This document shows positions 7,096-15,661 of a DNA stretch of 16,423 bases, piece after piece. A program made the position numbers and the translations under genes. Under the pieces are notes generated by a model. That model made no database searches. It had not been told where the DNA came from and was given only the letters and a program-made list of their open reading frames with translations. The stretch is from CBDUBS01 sp965365445 (GTDB taxonomy: Bacteria; Bacteroidota; Rhodothermia; Rhodothermales; DASSAV01): NCBI GenBank assembly GCA_965365445.1, contig CBDUBS010000072.1:1-16423 (forward strand), written 5' to 3'. Each line of letters begins with the position of its first letter. The stretch's first letter is position 1.

Positions 7096-7587
7096 ATGCC
7101 CAGTAAACTTCAATCCATGTTGCTCGGAGGGTTGGCTGTCGGCGTGATTACGTCGCTGCTGGCTTCCATACCGTACGTTGGCAGTTGCTTTGCGTGCCTC
7201 GCCTATGCGGGGGCCGGGTTGCTTGCCGTGTGGCACTATACCAGCACGTATACACTCACCATTACCGGAGGGCAGGGAGCGGTCATGGGAGCGGGCGCCG
7301 GGGTGGTAGCCGCGCTGGTCGGCACGCTGATCGGCCAACTGGCCTCTTTCTTCGGCCTTACCCCGTCGTTTCGCGAGGCGATGACGAATGCGTTCGAAAA
7401 CAGCGCCCTCGACCCGGAGCAGGCCGAGCAAATGCAGGAATTGTTCACCTCACCCTTCATGCTTATCGGCATCGTCGCCGTGAGCCTCGTCATATCGGCC
7501 ATTCTCGGCGCCGTTGGCGGGACGATAGGTTCTTCCATATTCAAAAAAGGAGGCGACTACCCGGAAGAATCCATGGATGCTTTCTGA
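7096..7587 (+). CDS. Glycine-rich multi-pass membrane protein of unknown function
   Basis: A 163-residue protein from ATG 7096. An upstream in-frame start at 7012 would add 28 arginine-rich residues that look non-coding. Four hydrophobic segments are visible, near residues 9-27, 30-47, 60-85 and 119-145. The second carries a Cys-x-x-Cys pair (Cys31, Cys34, in GSCFACLAYAGAG). The third and fourth have glycine-zipper character (GAVMGAGAGVVAALVGTLIG; GAVGGTIG), and a short acidic loop around 100-115 separates them. The tail is charged and cytosolic-looking. I do not recognise the family with confidence; similar small CxxC/glycine-rich membrane proteins are common hypothetical genes in this phylum. 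It is probably co-transcribed with the acetyltransferase gene 21 nt downstream. Confidence 0.7.
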   Translation: MPSKLQSMLLGGLAVGVITSLLASIPYVGSCFACLAYAGAGLLAVWHYTSTYTLTITGGQGAVMGAGAGVVAALVGTLIGQLASFFGLTPSFREAMTNAFENSALDPEQAEQMQELFTSPFMLIGIVAVSLVISAILGAVGGTIGSSIFKKGGDYPEESMDAF

Positions 7588-7608
7588 ATTCGTACAGCTC
7601 GCAGCAGG

Positions 7609-8196
7609 ATGACGGAAAGGGAAAACATGCTGAGCGGCGCCCTGTACGACCCGCACGACCCGGAGCTCGTCCGGGCGCGGGCAAAGGCGCGGGATCTGTG
7701 TATGGCGCTGAACGCCACGCCGGAGGCCCGGCAGGATGAAAGACGACGCATCCTGACCGAACTGCTCGGCGCGGGCGGCGAGGACGTCTGGATTCAGCCC
7801 CCGTTCTACTGCGATTACGGTACGCATATCGAGTTGGGCCGGAAGTGTTACTTCAACTTCAACTGCGTCGTGCTGGATGTGTGTCGGGTTAGCGTCGGCG
7901 ATTACACGCTTTTTGGCCCGGCCGTGCAGATATACACGGCAACCCACCCGCTGGAGCCGGGTCTGCGCCGCACTCGAGAGTTCGGTAAGCCCGTGACGAT
8001 CGGCAGCGACGTATGGGTAGGCGGAGCAGCCGTCATCCTTCCCGGCGTAACCATCGGGTCGGGATCGGTCATCGGAGCCGGAAGCGTCGTCACCCGTGAC
8101 GTTCCGGAGGGCGTATTTGCCGCCGGAAACCCCTGCCGCATCCTCCGTACCCTCCTTCCGGAAGATCATCCGGCCAACACTGACCGATCAGGGTAG
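7609..8196 (+). CDS. maa: Maltose/galactoside-type O-acetyltransferase
   Basis: A 195-residue left-handed beta-helix acetyltransferase of the Maa/LacA/NodL group, which transfers acetyl from acetyl-CoA to a sugar hydroxyl in the cytosol. An N-terminal Mac domain (MTERENMLSGALYDPHDPEL, to about residue 55) is followed by hexapeptide repeats from about 70 to 178. The motif YTATHPLEPGLR contains the catalytic His113, and GKPVTIGSDVWVGGAAVILPGVTIG with GNPCRILR closes the fold. The start at 7609 matches the family's usual N-terminus, although ATG 7627 has a better RBS (GGAAAGGG). Its true substrate (maltose, glucose, an oligosaccharide) cannot be told from sequence. The last 9 nt overlap the 3' end of nuoN on the other strand. 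Confidence 0.9.
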   Translation: MTERENMLSGALYDPHDPELVRARAKARDLCMALNATPEARQDERRRILTELLGAGGEDVWIQPPFYCDYGTHIELGRKCYFNFNCVVLDVCRVSVGDYTLFGPAVQIYTATHPLEPGLRRTREFGKPVTIGSDVWVGGAAVILPGVTIGSGSVIGAGSVVTRDVPEGVFAAGNPCRILRTLLPEDHPANTDRSG

Positions 8197-9678
8197 CCCG
8201 GCTACGGGCAGGGGAACCGTGAAATAAGAACCGGCCAGCTGATACAGGTCCGGTACGAACCCGACTACCAGCAGCAGGACGGCGCATACCACCAGCACGG
8301 CCGCCGAAAGCCGGGGTATCGGGAATGCGGCGTGGGACGGCGCCGCTTCGGGTTCGTCCGCCGGGGACCGCATCCAGAATACCCAGAGTATGCGCAGGTA
8401 GTACCCTGCCGAGACGGCGCTCGCCAGCACGCCGACCACCACCAGCCAGGTCAGACCTGCCTCGACGGCCGGAGCAAATACGGCGACCTTTCCGAAAAAA
8501 CCAGCCATGGGAGGAAATCCGGTGAGGCTGAACATGAACACACCCATGGTAACGCCGAGCAGCGGCCGGCGCAGTCCGACGCCCGCCAGCGAAGCGAGCG
8601 TCTGCCGGCTGCCCTCCTTCTCGTCCCACTCCAGTAAGGCCATCACCCCGAATGCGCCGATATTCATCAACGAATAGATGAGCAGATACACCAGCGCTCC
8701 GGCATAACCGGCGGGGGTATTGGCCGCCAGCCCTACCAGCACGTATCCGGCATGGGCGATAGACGAATAGGCCAGCATCCGCTTGACGTTCGTTTGCGAG
8801 AGGGCCAGTACGTTGCCCAGCGCCATGGTAGCGACCGCAACCACGGCCAGCACCAGGCTCCAGCGTTCCGGAGGCAAGGCGTAGTAGAGCACCAGAATCA
8901 GCGAGGCGAAAGCCGATGTTTTCGACGCGGTGGACATGAACCCCGTGAGGGGGGTCGGCGCGCCCTGATACACATCCGGCGTCCACATGTGGAACGGGAC
9001 CGCGCTCACCTTGAACAGGAAACCGATGAGCAACAGGCCGACCCCTGCCCAGAACAGACCAACACTGCCGGAAGCCGCCAGGCCCTCGGCCATCAGGGTG
9101 AGCGTCATCGTTCCCGTCGATCCGTACAACAGGGCGATGCCGTACAGGAAAAAGCCGGTCGAAAACGCCCCCAGCAGGAAATACTTCAGGGCGCTCTCTA
9201 CCGCCCCCTCGTCCTCGCGCACCAGGCCGGTGAGCACATACAGGCAGATCGACATGGTCTCCAGGCCCACGAAAATGGATGCCAGGTGGTTGGCATTGGC
9301 CAGGAAAATCATACCGGCCGCCGCAAACAGCACCAGCGCATAGATTTCGCCGTAGGGCCGCCCGATCCGCTTCATGTACGGTTCGGAAAGGATCAGGCTG
9401 AGAAGGGTGCTTCCGAGGATCACGATATTGACGAACGAAGAGAATCCGTTTGTGCGAATCGCTCCGAAGAACGCCAGATGCGGTTCGGCGGTCAGGTGAA
9501 ACACCTCCCAGAGCAGTCCGGCGGCTACTGCGATTACCGCCAGCCAGGGGATGCCGGGGGCGCTACGCCGGTAGGCTTCCCAGACCACCGCCGCCATCCC
9601 CGCCGTCGCGATGACGACGAGCGGGAAGGCGGCCAGAAGATCGGTACCGAAGGTGCTGTATGCCTGTGATAGGTCCAT
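8188..9678 (-). CDS. nuoN: NADH-quinone oxidoreductase subunit N (Nqo14)
   Basis: A 496-residue membrane subunit of complex I, one of three antiporter-like proton channels. It has about 14 hydrophobic segments and the expected charged channel residues: Glu140 (FVGLETMSICLYVL), Lys223 (LFKVSAVPFHMWTPDVYQGA), Lys253 (STASK) and Lys397 (GFPPMAGFFGK). These correspond to Glu133, Lys217, Lys247 and Lys395 of the E. coli protein. TNVKRMLAYSSIAHAGY is the typical mid-protein signature. It is the last gene of the complex I operon and begins 8 nt after the pcd stop, so it is probably translationally coupled to pcd. The start ATG at 9678 gives a normal N-terminus. No terminator with a T-tract follows; the gene overlaps the convergent acetyltransferase gene by 9 nt. 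Confidence 0.97.
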   Translation of the reverse strand: MDLSQAYSTFGTDLLAAFPLVVIATAGMAAVVWEAYRRSAPGIPWLAVIAVAAGLLWEVFHLTAEPHLAFFGAIRTNGFSSFVNIVILGSTLLSLILSEPYMKRIGRPYGEIYALVLFAAAGMIFLANANHLASIFVGLETMSICLYVLTGLVREDEGAVESALKYFLLGAFSTGFFLYGIALLYGSTGTMTLTLMAEGLAASGSVGLFWAGVGLLLIGFLFKVSAVPFHMWTPDVYQGAPTPLTGFMSTASKTSAFASLILVLYYALPPERWSLVLAVVAVATMALGNVLALSQTNVKRMLAYSSIAHAGYVLVGLAANTPAGYAGALVYLLIYSLMNIGAFGVMALLEWDEKEGSRQTLASLAGVGLRRPLLGVTMGVFMFSLTGFPPMAGFFGKVAVFAPAVEAGLTWLVVVGVLASAVSAGYYLRILWVFWMRSPADEPEAAPSHAAFPIPRLSAAVLVVCAVLLLVVGFVPDLYQLAGSYFTVPLPVAGLP

Positions 9679-9686
9679 GGAGTATT

Positions 9687-9998
9687 TCAGGAAGAAGAAC
9701 GCTCGCCGGCCAGCTTCTCGATGTGCCGGGCCAGCTGCACGTCCATTTCTGTCACTTGGTTGCCGGCGTCGTGCGTCTGAAGCGCCACCCCGACCCGGTT
9801 GTATATATTGGTCAGTTCGGGATGGTGGTCCATTCGGTCCGCCTCGAACGCCAGCCTGACGATAAACCCGACAGCCTCCCTGAAGTCGGCCAGCTCGTAC
9901 GTCTTTTCGAGGCGGTCATCCCGATGGGTCCATCCGGGAAGCGTAGCGAGTGCTTCCTGAATCCGGGTTTCGGTCAAGGGGGTGCGGTTCGGGTTCAT
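9687..9998 (-). CDS. pcd: Pterin-4a-carbinolamine dehydratase inside the complex I operon
   Basis: A 103-residue protein of the PCD/DCoH (PhhB) family, full length. The family dehydrates 4a-hydroxy-tetrahydropterin to quinonoid dihydropterin, recycling the cofactor of aromatic amino acid hydroxylases. Some bacterial members are tied to molybdopterin metabolism instead. The signature is complete: PGW near residue 21, MDHHPELTNIYNRV (His58, His59, Tyr66, Asn67), LQTHDAGNQVTEMD (His76, Asp77, Asp86). It sits 7 nt after nhaD and 8 nt before nuoN. The same placement is known from Rhodothermus marinus, where pcd is co-transcribed with the complex I genes. Its job there is unresolved. No aromatic amino acid hydroxylase is nearby. 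Confidence 0.95.
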   Translation of the reverse strand: MNPNRTPLTETRIQEALATLPGWTHRDDRLEKTYELADFREAVGFIVRLAFEADRMDHHPELTNIYNRVGVALQTHDAGNQVTEMDVQLARHIEKLAGERSSS

Positions 9999-10005
9999 CG
10001 GCGTA

Positions 10006-11589
10006 TCAAATGAGGCTGAATACCCAGCCGCTGAAAAAGAGCACGTATATGACGAAATAAACCGGGATGAGGATGGGAAGCGAGTACTTCACGATGTAAC
10101 CGAAGAACGAGGGGGTATCTACGCCGTTGGCTTCGGAGATGGCCTTTACCATGAAGTTCGGCGCGTTGCCGATGTAGGTCAGGGCGCCAAAGAACACCGC
10201 TGCGACCGATATGGCCTGTAAGTAATGCCAGGCGTCCGGGTGTCCGAGCGCCGGGTCGGCGAATACGATCACTCCGTCGGGCGAGTTAACGTCGAGGCCG
10301 AATTTGCCCATCGCCGCCGCCAGGAAGTTCAGGTAGGTAGGGGCGTTATCCAGCACCCCCGATAGAAAACCGGTCGCCCAGTAGAACGTACCGGGAGTCA
10401 GGGAATCCGCGTTGTGCTGCGCAAACTGGCTAATGAGTTGCAGAGCCGGCTGCATGGTGGCGAATATACCCAGGAACAGCCAGCCTACCTCCCGGATGGG
10501 TTCGAAACTGAATTCGTTTTGCGCCAGCGCCTCTTTGTTGGCAAACCGGAATGCGAGAGCGGCCACCGTGAACATGATGATCTCCCGGATGCCGAAAGGC
10601 AGGTGTAAATCTCCTATGTGCAGGGCCGGGATGAATCCGAGCACGTTCGGGTCGAGGAATACCGAAATAACGATGATGGCTACCCAGAGGAAGTTGATGC
10701 TGCCCAGTATGCCGATGGTCGATCCGTTAGGGTCGGGGTCGGGGCTGACGGCTTTATTCCGCCGGTCTATCACCCAGAACACCCCGAGGAGCAGCCCCGT
10801 GGTAGGCAGCCAGATGTACCATACGTGCGTGAGCGTCCAGAAGAATGGTACGCCGCGCAAAAACCCGAGAAACAGGGGCGGATCGCCGATGGGAGTGAGC
10901 GCCCCGCCTACGTTCGCTACGAGGAAGATGAAAAACACGATGTGGTAGCCCTGGAGTCGCCCCCTGTTAAGGCGCATGTAACTCCGGATGAACAGCATGG
11001 CGGCGCCCGTCGTCGCGATGATGTTGGCAATCAGAGAGGCGACGAACAGCAGAATTACGTTATTGGTAGGCGTCCCGCGGGCATTGATGCGCAGGAAGAT
11101 CCCGCTGGCGGCGATGAACAGCGAAGCCACCAGCGCGATGAAGGAGATGAATTCCGCCAGGGCGTGCAGCATCACAATGGGCGAATGCAGCACGATCAGG
11201 TAATAGGCCACCACAATCAATCCGAGCCCCACGGAGTATTTTGGATAATGGTGGTGCCAGTGATGCGGGAAAAGCAGAGGACCGGTGGCAATGAGCAGCA
11301 GGATGGTAATAAAGGGAAGCACCAGCCATACCGGCGGCATCGGGCCGTGGGCGGCGGGTTCCGGTTCCACTTCCGGCCCCAGCGGATCGCCGCCTGTAAT
11401 GCCGAGGGTATCGTCGTGGGCCTGCTGCGGAGCGGCCGCCTGTACCACGGGGGCAGATGAGCCGTCCTGGGCGTGAGCGACCAGGGTAATCGAACCCTGC
11501 GCGAAGAAAAGGAGCAGCAGGGTCCACGCGAAGAGCCACTTATCGAGGCTAATCCGGGTTGACGAGCGGGATGAAGGACGTAGACACAT
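10006..11589 (-). CDS. nhaD: NhaD-type Na+/H+ antiporter inside the complex I operon
   Basis: A 527-residue protein of the NhaD branch of the ion transporter superfamily (citrate-transporter-like fold), which exports Na+ in exchange for H+. An N-terminal hydrophobic stretch (about 17-38) ending AHAQDG looks like a signal sequence or first helix. A Pro/Ala-rich linker (about 42-84) and about a dozen membrane segments follow. Conserved loops are NVGGALTPIGDPPLFLG (226-242), GVLDNAPTYLNF (411-422) and TYIGNAPNFMVKA (471-483). A His-rich patch HHWHHHYPK lies at 109-117. It starts 36 nt after the nuoM stop and ends 7 nt before pcd. No alternative start fits better. Placement inside the complex I operon suggests coupling of the proton gradient to sodium extrusion in a salt-exposed organism, an inference also raised for R. 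marinus. Confidence 0.93.
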   Translation of the reverse strand: MCLRPSSRSSTRISLDKWLFAWTLLLLFFAQGSITLVAHAQDGSSAPVVQAAAPQQAHDDTLGITGGDPLGPEVEPEPAAHGPMPPVWLVLPFITILLLIATGPLLFPHHWHHHYPKYSVGLGLIVVAYYLIVLHSPIVMLHALAEFISFIALVASLFIAASGIFLRINARGTPTNNVILLFVASLIANIIATTGAAMLFIRSYMRLNRGRLQGYHIVFFIFLVANVGGALTPIGDPPLFLGFLRGVPFFWTLTHVWYIWLPTTGLLLGVFWVIDRRNKAVSPDPDPNGSTIGILGSINFLWVAIIVISVFLDPNVLGFIPALHIGDLHLPFGIREIIMFTVAALAFRFANKEALAQNEFSFEPIREVGWLFLGIFATMQPALQLISQFAQHNADSLTPGTFYWATGFLSGVLDNAPTYLNFLAAAMGKFGLDVNSPDGVIVFADPALGHPDAWHYLQAISVAAVFFGALTYIGNAPNFMVKAISEANGVDTPSFFGYIVKYSLPILIPVYFVIYVLFFSGWVFSLI

Positions 11590-11625
11590 ACCGACAGGAA
11601 GGTTGTGCAGGGTGTAGAGGGCGTG

Positions 11626-13236
11626 TCAGGGAGTATCGGCGGCAGCCGCCCTGGATGACACAGGAGTGAAGGTAACCACGGGAACACTGTCCGTTTCGGC
11701 GGCCAACCGCGACGCGGCGATTTTTCGTTCCATCGTATCCAGAATGAACCGCGTGGCCCGGTCGCTTTTGTTCAGGAAGGATTGCGGGGCAAAGCCCATC
11801 CACACCATCAGCACGGCCAGCGGAACGAGCAGGCCGATTTCCCTCAGGTTCAAATCCTTCATCGTTCGGTTTCTGTCGTCCGTTAAAGGTCCGAAGAACA
11901 TTTTGTAGACCAGCCACAGCAGGTACACCGCCGCCAGGATCACGCCGGTCGTGGCGAGGGCGATCAACACCGGCCGGCCGATGACCTCGCTTTTGAAAGA
12001 GCCCAGCAGGATCATGAACTCGCCCACGAAACCGTTCAGACCGGGGAGTCCCGCCGAGGCAAGCACGGTAAGGATCATGAAAAACGTAAGCACCGGCACG
12101 CTGAGGGCAATGCCGCCGAAGTGCTCCATCAGCCGGGTATGGCGCCGTTCGTACAGCATACCTACGATGAGGAACAGAGCGCCCGTCGAAATGCCGTGGT
12201 TGATCATCTGAATGAGGGCGCCCTGCATGGCTTCGTGGGTGAAGGCGAAAAGCCCCAGCACCACAAACCCGAGGTGGCTGACGGAAGAATACGCGACGAG
12301 CTTCTTCGCATCGGTCTGTACCCGCGATACGAGCGCTCCGTAGATGATGCCGATAACGGCCAGAATGGCGAACAGCAGGGCGTATTTGATCGCGGCCAGG
12401 GGGAATAGCGGCAGGCAGAACCGGAGCAGCCCGTACGTACCCATCTTCAGCAGCACGCCCGCCAGAATCACCGAGCCGCCGGTAGGGGCCTGTACGTGGG
12501 CATCCGGCAGCCACGTATGCAGTGGAAAGAGGGGCACCTTGATGGAAAACGCCAGCGCAAACAGAAAGAACAGCCACGTCTGGTCGGAGGCGGGAAGGTC
12601 GAATGCGATCAGCTTGTACCAGTCTGTCGTGAACACGCCCCCGTTTACGGCGTCGCCCGCCAGGAAACCCAGGTACAGGATGGCCACCAGCATCAACAGG
12701 GACCCGATCAGTGTGTAAATCACGAATTTTACTGCCGCATACACCCGATCCTCCCCGCCCCAGATGCCGATGATGAAATACATCGGAATGAGCGTCAGTT
12801 CGAAAAACACGTAGAACAGCAGCAGATCGAACGAAACGAATACGCCGGTCACGCCGGTTTGCAGGATCAGGAGGAGCGCGTAATACCCCTTGTGCAGTTT
12901 CCCGATGTACGTCCAGGACGAGAGCACCACGATAGGCCCCAGGAGGGTAGTCAGCATGACGAGCAGCAGGCTCAGCCCGTCCAGCCCTACGAAGTACTTG
13001 ATGTCCACCGCGCCCGTAAACCACGGAATGATGTCGGCGGCCTGCGGGGAGCCGGGGTCGGCCGTCGGATCGAAGGCGGCATACAGCCCCAGGGAGAGCA
13101 GGAACGTGGCGACCGTGGTGACGAGGGCCGTCCAGCGAATGGTCCCCGCCCCTTGCAGGACCAGGGTAACCAGAGCGCCCGCCAGCGGCAGAAATATGAC
13201 GGCCGAAAGAAGTGATATCATCGTATGAGCAGTCAT
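11626..13236 (-). CDS. nuoM: NADH-quinone oxidoreductase subunit M (Nqo13)
   Basis: A 536-residue antiporter-like membrane subunit of complex I with about 14 hydrophobic segments. Channel residues are in place: Glu146 (FFELTLIPMYF), Lys233 (SIKVPLFPLHTWLPDAH), Lys264 (VLLKMGTYGLLR) and Glu406 (GFVGEF), matching Glu144, Lys234, Lys265 and Glu407 of E. coli NuoM. DAKKLVAYSSVSHLGFV is the family signature. The start is ATG 13236 (MTAHTMISLL); the ATG at 13221 (MISLLS) is equally plausible, since neither has a Shine-Dalgarno. A polar, Ser/Ala/Val-rich tail of about 40 residues extends past the last helix. It follows nuoL after 35 nt and precedes nhaD by 36 nt in the same operon. Confidence 0.97.
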   Translation of the reverse strand: MTAHTMISLLSAVIFLPLAGALVTLVLQGAGTIRWTALVTTVATFLLSLGLYAAFDPTADPGSPQAADIIPWFTGAVDIKYFVGLDGLSLLLVMLTTLLGPIVVLSSWTYIGKLHKGYYALLLILQTGVTGVFVSFDLLLFYVFFELTLIPMYFIIGIWGGEDRVYAAVKFVIYTLIGSLLMLVAILYLGFLAGDAVNGGVFTTDWYKLIAFDLPASDQTWLFFLFALAFSIKVPLFPLHTWLPDAHVQAPTGGSVILAGVLLKMGTYGLLRFCLPLFPLAAIKYALLFAILAVIGIIYGALVSRVQTDAKKLVAYSSVSHLGFVVLGLFAFTHEAMQGALIQMINHGISTGALFLIVGMLYERRHTRLMEHFGGIALSVPVLTFFMILTVLASAGLPGLNGFVGEFMILLGSFKSEVIGRPVLIALATTGVILAAVYLLWLVYKMFFGPLTDDRNRTMKDLNLREIGLLVPLAVLMVWMGFAPQSFLNKSDRATRFILDTMERKIAASRLAAETDSVPVVTFTPVSSRAAAADTP

Positions 13237-13271
13237 CGCTACGACGGGAAGGAGGTTTGCCCCCGGCCCGC

Positions 13272-15326
13272 CTACATGTACAGGATCAGCGCCAGCACCA
13301 CCACGACGCCCAGCAGGACGGCCAGGGCGTAATTTTGCACGATACCCGTTTGAATGAATTTCAAGGCCCCGGAGGCGCTCCGGGTGAGGCGGGCCGCACC
13401 GTTTACCGCACCGTCCACGATGTGCTGGTCGAACGGGAACAAACCACCCCGCGCCGTGCGGATGAGCGGCCCCACGACGGCGCGCTGGTACGCTTCATCC
13501 CAGTAGTATTTGTTTTTCGCCCAGCGGTACCCGGCGCCCAGCCTTCTGCGCAGTACGGCATCGTACTCCAAGCCGTGCCGTGTGTATTTGCTGTAGGCCA
13601 CCCATACGCCCAGAAAGGCCACCAGAGCGCCGAATACCAGCAGCAGCCATTCGATGAGCACGAAGCTCGGTGCGTGCTCCGCGAGTTCCGGTTCCGATAC
13701 GGGGCCGCCGTAGGGCTCTCCCAGCCAGTGATGAATCCAGTTCCACTCTCCGTGGGCAATTACGGCCGGTATGCCGGCTAGGCCCCCTACCACCGCCAGA
13801 AAGGCCAGCACATACAGTGGAATCGTCATGGTGGCCGGCGATTCGTGCGGGTGCACCCTGTCGGCGGCGGGCCACCGGGGTTTGCCGAGAAAGGTAAGCA
13901 CGTAGGCGCGGGTCATATAGAAGGCCGTCAGAAACGCCGTTACGACGCCCACGCCGTACACGAACCATGCGTACAGATGGCCGTCGTACCCGTACTCGAA
14001 GGCTCTGAACAGGATTTCATCTTTCGAGATGAACCCCGAGAGGGGAGGGATGCCTGCAATCGCCAGGGTGGAGAGGAAGAAGGTTAAATTGGTAGCCTTC
14101 ATGTAGCGGGAGAGTCCGCCCATCGTCCGCATATCCTGCGGGTCGAACGGCTGAGCGTAGTCCTCCCGGCCTTCGTGGGTTTCCGAGGCGATGGACGGCT
14201 CATCCCGGTGGCCCGGCAGCAGCCCTTTGTGCTCCAGATCGTGCTCGACGTGGTGCATGGCATGGATGACACTTCCGGAGCCGAGGAAGAGGCAGGCCTT
14301 GAAGAAGGCGTGCGTCATTACGTGGAAGATCGCCACGAAAAACGCGCCTACCCCGGCGGCCATGAACATGAAACCCAGCTGCGACACCGTTGAGTAGGCC
14401 AGGACTTTTTTGATGTCGTACTGCGTCATCGCAATCGTGGCGGACATGAGGGCCGTCAGGGCGGCTACTACCGCAATCACGATCATGATGTCCGGGGCCA
14501 GCAGTACCACCGGCGACATACGGGCCAACAGGTACAATCCGCTCGTCACCATGGTGGCGGCATGGATGAGCGCGGATACCGGCGTCGGGCCGGCCATGGC
14601 ATCCGGGAGCCATACGAACAGCGGTATCTGCGCGCTTTTTCCGGTGGCGCCGATGAACATGAGTAAAACGACCCAGTTCAGGGTGGACTGGCTCAGGGTC
14701 TCCGGGTCGGCGAGCAGCGTGCCGAAATCGAGCGCCCCGACTTCCCGAAACAGCAGAAACATCGCCAGCAAAAAGGCAAAGTCGCCGATGCGGTTGACGA
14801 TGAAGGCTTTATTGGCCGCCGCGCTGTTTTTCAGCTCGGTGTACCAGAACCCGATGAGCAGATAGGAGCACAGGCCGACCCCTTCCCACCCGAGGAACAG
14901 TACTACCAGGTTATCGCCCAGCACCAGGTTCAGCATGGCGAAGATGAACAGGTTCAAGAACGCAAAAAAGCGCCAGAACCCCCGGTCGCCGTGCATGTAC
15001 CCGATGGAATACACGTGGATGAGCGCTCCCACTCCGGTCACGATGAGCGTCATCACGAGCGAGAGCTCGTCGATCCGGTAGGCGAACCCCAGGTTCAGGT
15101 CGCCGGCTGCCATCCAGGTATACACCGGCACGATGATCGGCTCGCCGCCGTAGGTTGCAAACAGGTAGGCCGCTATGCCGAACGGTACGGCCACGACGGC
15201 GGTACCGACGAACCCGACAATCGATTCGCGACGCAGCGCCGGGAGGAACAGGGCCAGGAGTCCGTTGAATACGGCTCCGAAAAGCGGCAGCAGCGGTATG
15301 AGGAGAAACAGTAAACCGTTTTGCAT
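13272..15326 (-). CDS. nuoL: NADH-quinone oxidoreductase subunit L (Nqo12)
   Basis: A 684-residue distal proton-pumping subunit of complex I; E. coli NuoL is 613. Conserved residues are present: Glu148 (LGWEGVGLCSYLLIGFW), Asp182 (RIGDFAFLL), Lys230 (GATGKSAQIPLFVWLPDAM), His255 (SALIHAATM), Lys343 (FFKACLFLGSGSVIHA) and Lys435 (GFISKDEIL). The C-terminal part (from about 555) carries the long amphipathic lateral region (AKNKYYWDEAYQRAV, FDQHIVDGAVNG) and a last helix. About 30 extra hydrophilic residues rich in His, Glu and Asp lie at roughly 360-395 before the family's DPQDMRTMGGL segment. The start ATG 15326 gives a normal N-terminus with no Shine-Dalgarno. It lies 29 nt after nuoK. Confidence 0.97.
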   Translation of the reverse strand: MQNGLLFLLIPLLPLFGAVFNGLLALFLPALRRESIVGFVGTAVVAVPFGIAAYLFATYGGEPIIVPVYTWMAAGDLNLGFAYRIDELSLVMTLIVTGVGALIHVYSIGYMHGDRGFWRFFAFLNLFIFAMLNLVLGDNLVVLFLGWEGVGLCSYLLIGFWYTELKNSAAANKAFIVNRIGDFAFLLAMFLLFREVGALDFGTLLADPETLSQSTLNWVVLLMFIGATGKSAQIPLFVWLPDAMAGPTPVSALIHAATMVTSGLYLLARMSPVVLLAPDIMIVIAVVAALTALMSATIAMTQYDIKKVLAYSTVSQLGFMFMAAGVGAFFVAIFHVMTHAFFKACLFLGSGSVIHAMHHVEHDLEHKGLLPGHRDEPSIASETHEGREDYAQPFDPQDMRTMGGLSRYMKATNLTFFLSTLAIAGIPPLSGFISKDEILFRAFEYGYDGHLYAWFVYGVGVVTAFLTAFYMTRAYVLTFLGKPRWPAADRVHPHESPATMTIPLYVLAFLAVVGGLAGIPAVIAHGEWNWIHHWLGEPYGGPVSEPELAEHAPSFVLIEWLLLVFGALVAFLGVWVAYSKYTRHGLEYDAVLRRRLGAGYRWAKNKYYWDEAYQRAVVGPLIRTARGGLFPFDQHIVDGAVNGAARLTRSASGALKFIQTGIVQNYALAVLLGVVVVLALILYM

Positions 15327-15355
15327 ACGGGCCAGAGGTCAGAAGGCGGCTACGG

Positions 15356-15661
15356 TCAGTAGCGGAACAGGTTGATCTGCGTTACGTCCACGGTGAGCTT
15401 GTTACGGAAGATGGCGATGACGATAGCCAATCCGACAGCCGCCTCCGCCGCCGCCACAGCCATGACGAAAAAGACCAGAACCTGCCCCGATGCATCGCCC
15501 AGGAACTGGCTGAACGCCACCAGGGTCAGGTTGACGGCGTTGAGCATCAGTTCGACGGACATGAGGATGATGATGACGTTGCGCCGGAACAGCACACCGA
15601 TCACGCCGATCACGAAAAGCACCGCGCTCAGCGAAAGGTACCAGGTCAGAGTCGATTCCAT
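15356..15661 (-). CDS. nuoK: NADH-quinone oxidoreductase subunit K (Nqo11)
   Basis: A 101-residue, three-helix membrane subunit of complex I, of standard length. The two buried glutamates needed for proton transfer are present: Glu37 in LMSVELMLNAVNL and Glu73 in AVAAAEAAVGLAI (Glu36 and Glu72 in E. coli). The C-terminus VDVTQINLFRY is typical of the Rhodothermus/Bacteroidota type. The start ATG 15661 has a weak GAAGG box a few bases upstream. It lies 70 nt after nuoJ, the widest gap inside the operon; I see no regulatory element in that gap. Confidence 0.97.
   Translation of the reverse strand: MESTLTWYLSLSAVLFVIGVIGVLFRRNVIIILMSVELMLNAVNLTLVAFSQFLGDASGQVLVFFVMAVAAAEAAVGLAIVIAIFRNKLTVDVTQINLFRY

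Noticed and set aside
10618..11460. Plus-strand open frame of 280 codons over nhaD
   Set aside because: Arg/Glu/His-rich antisense shadow without a start region or domain.
11549..13024. A 491-codon minus-strand frame overlapping nuoM in another frame
   Set aside because: Same-strand out-of-frame shadow; low-complexity Arg/Gly/Pro-rich translation, while nuoM shows complete family motifs.
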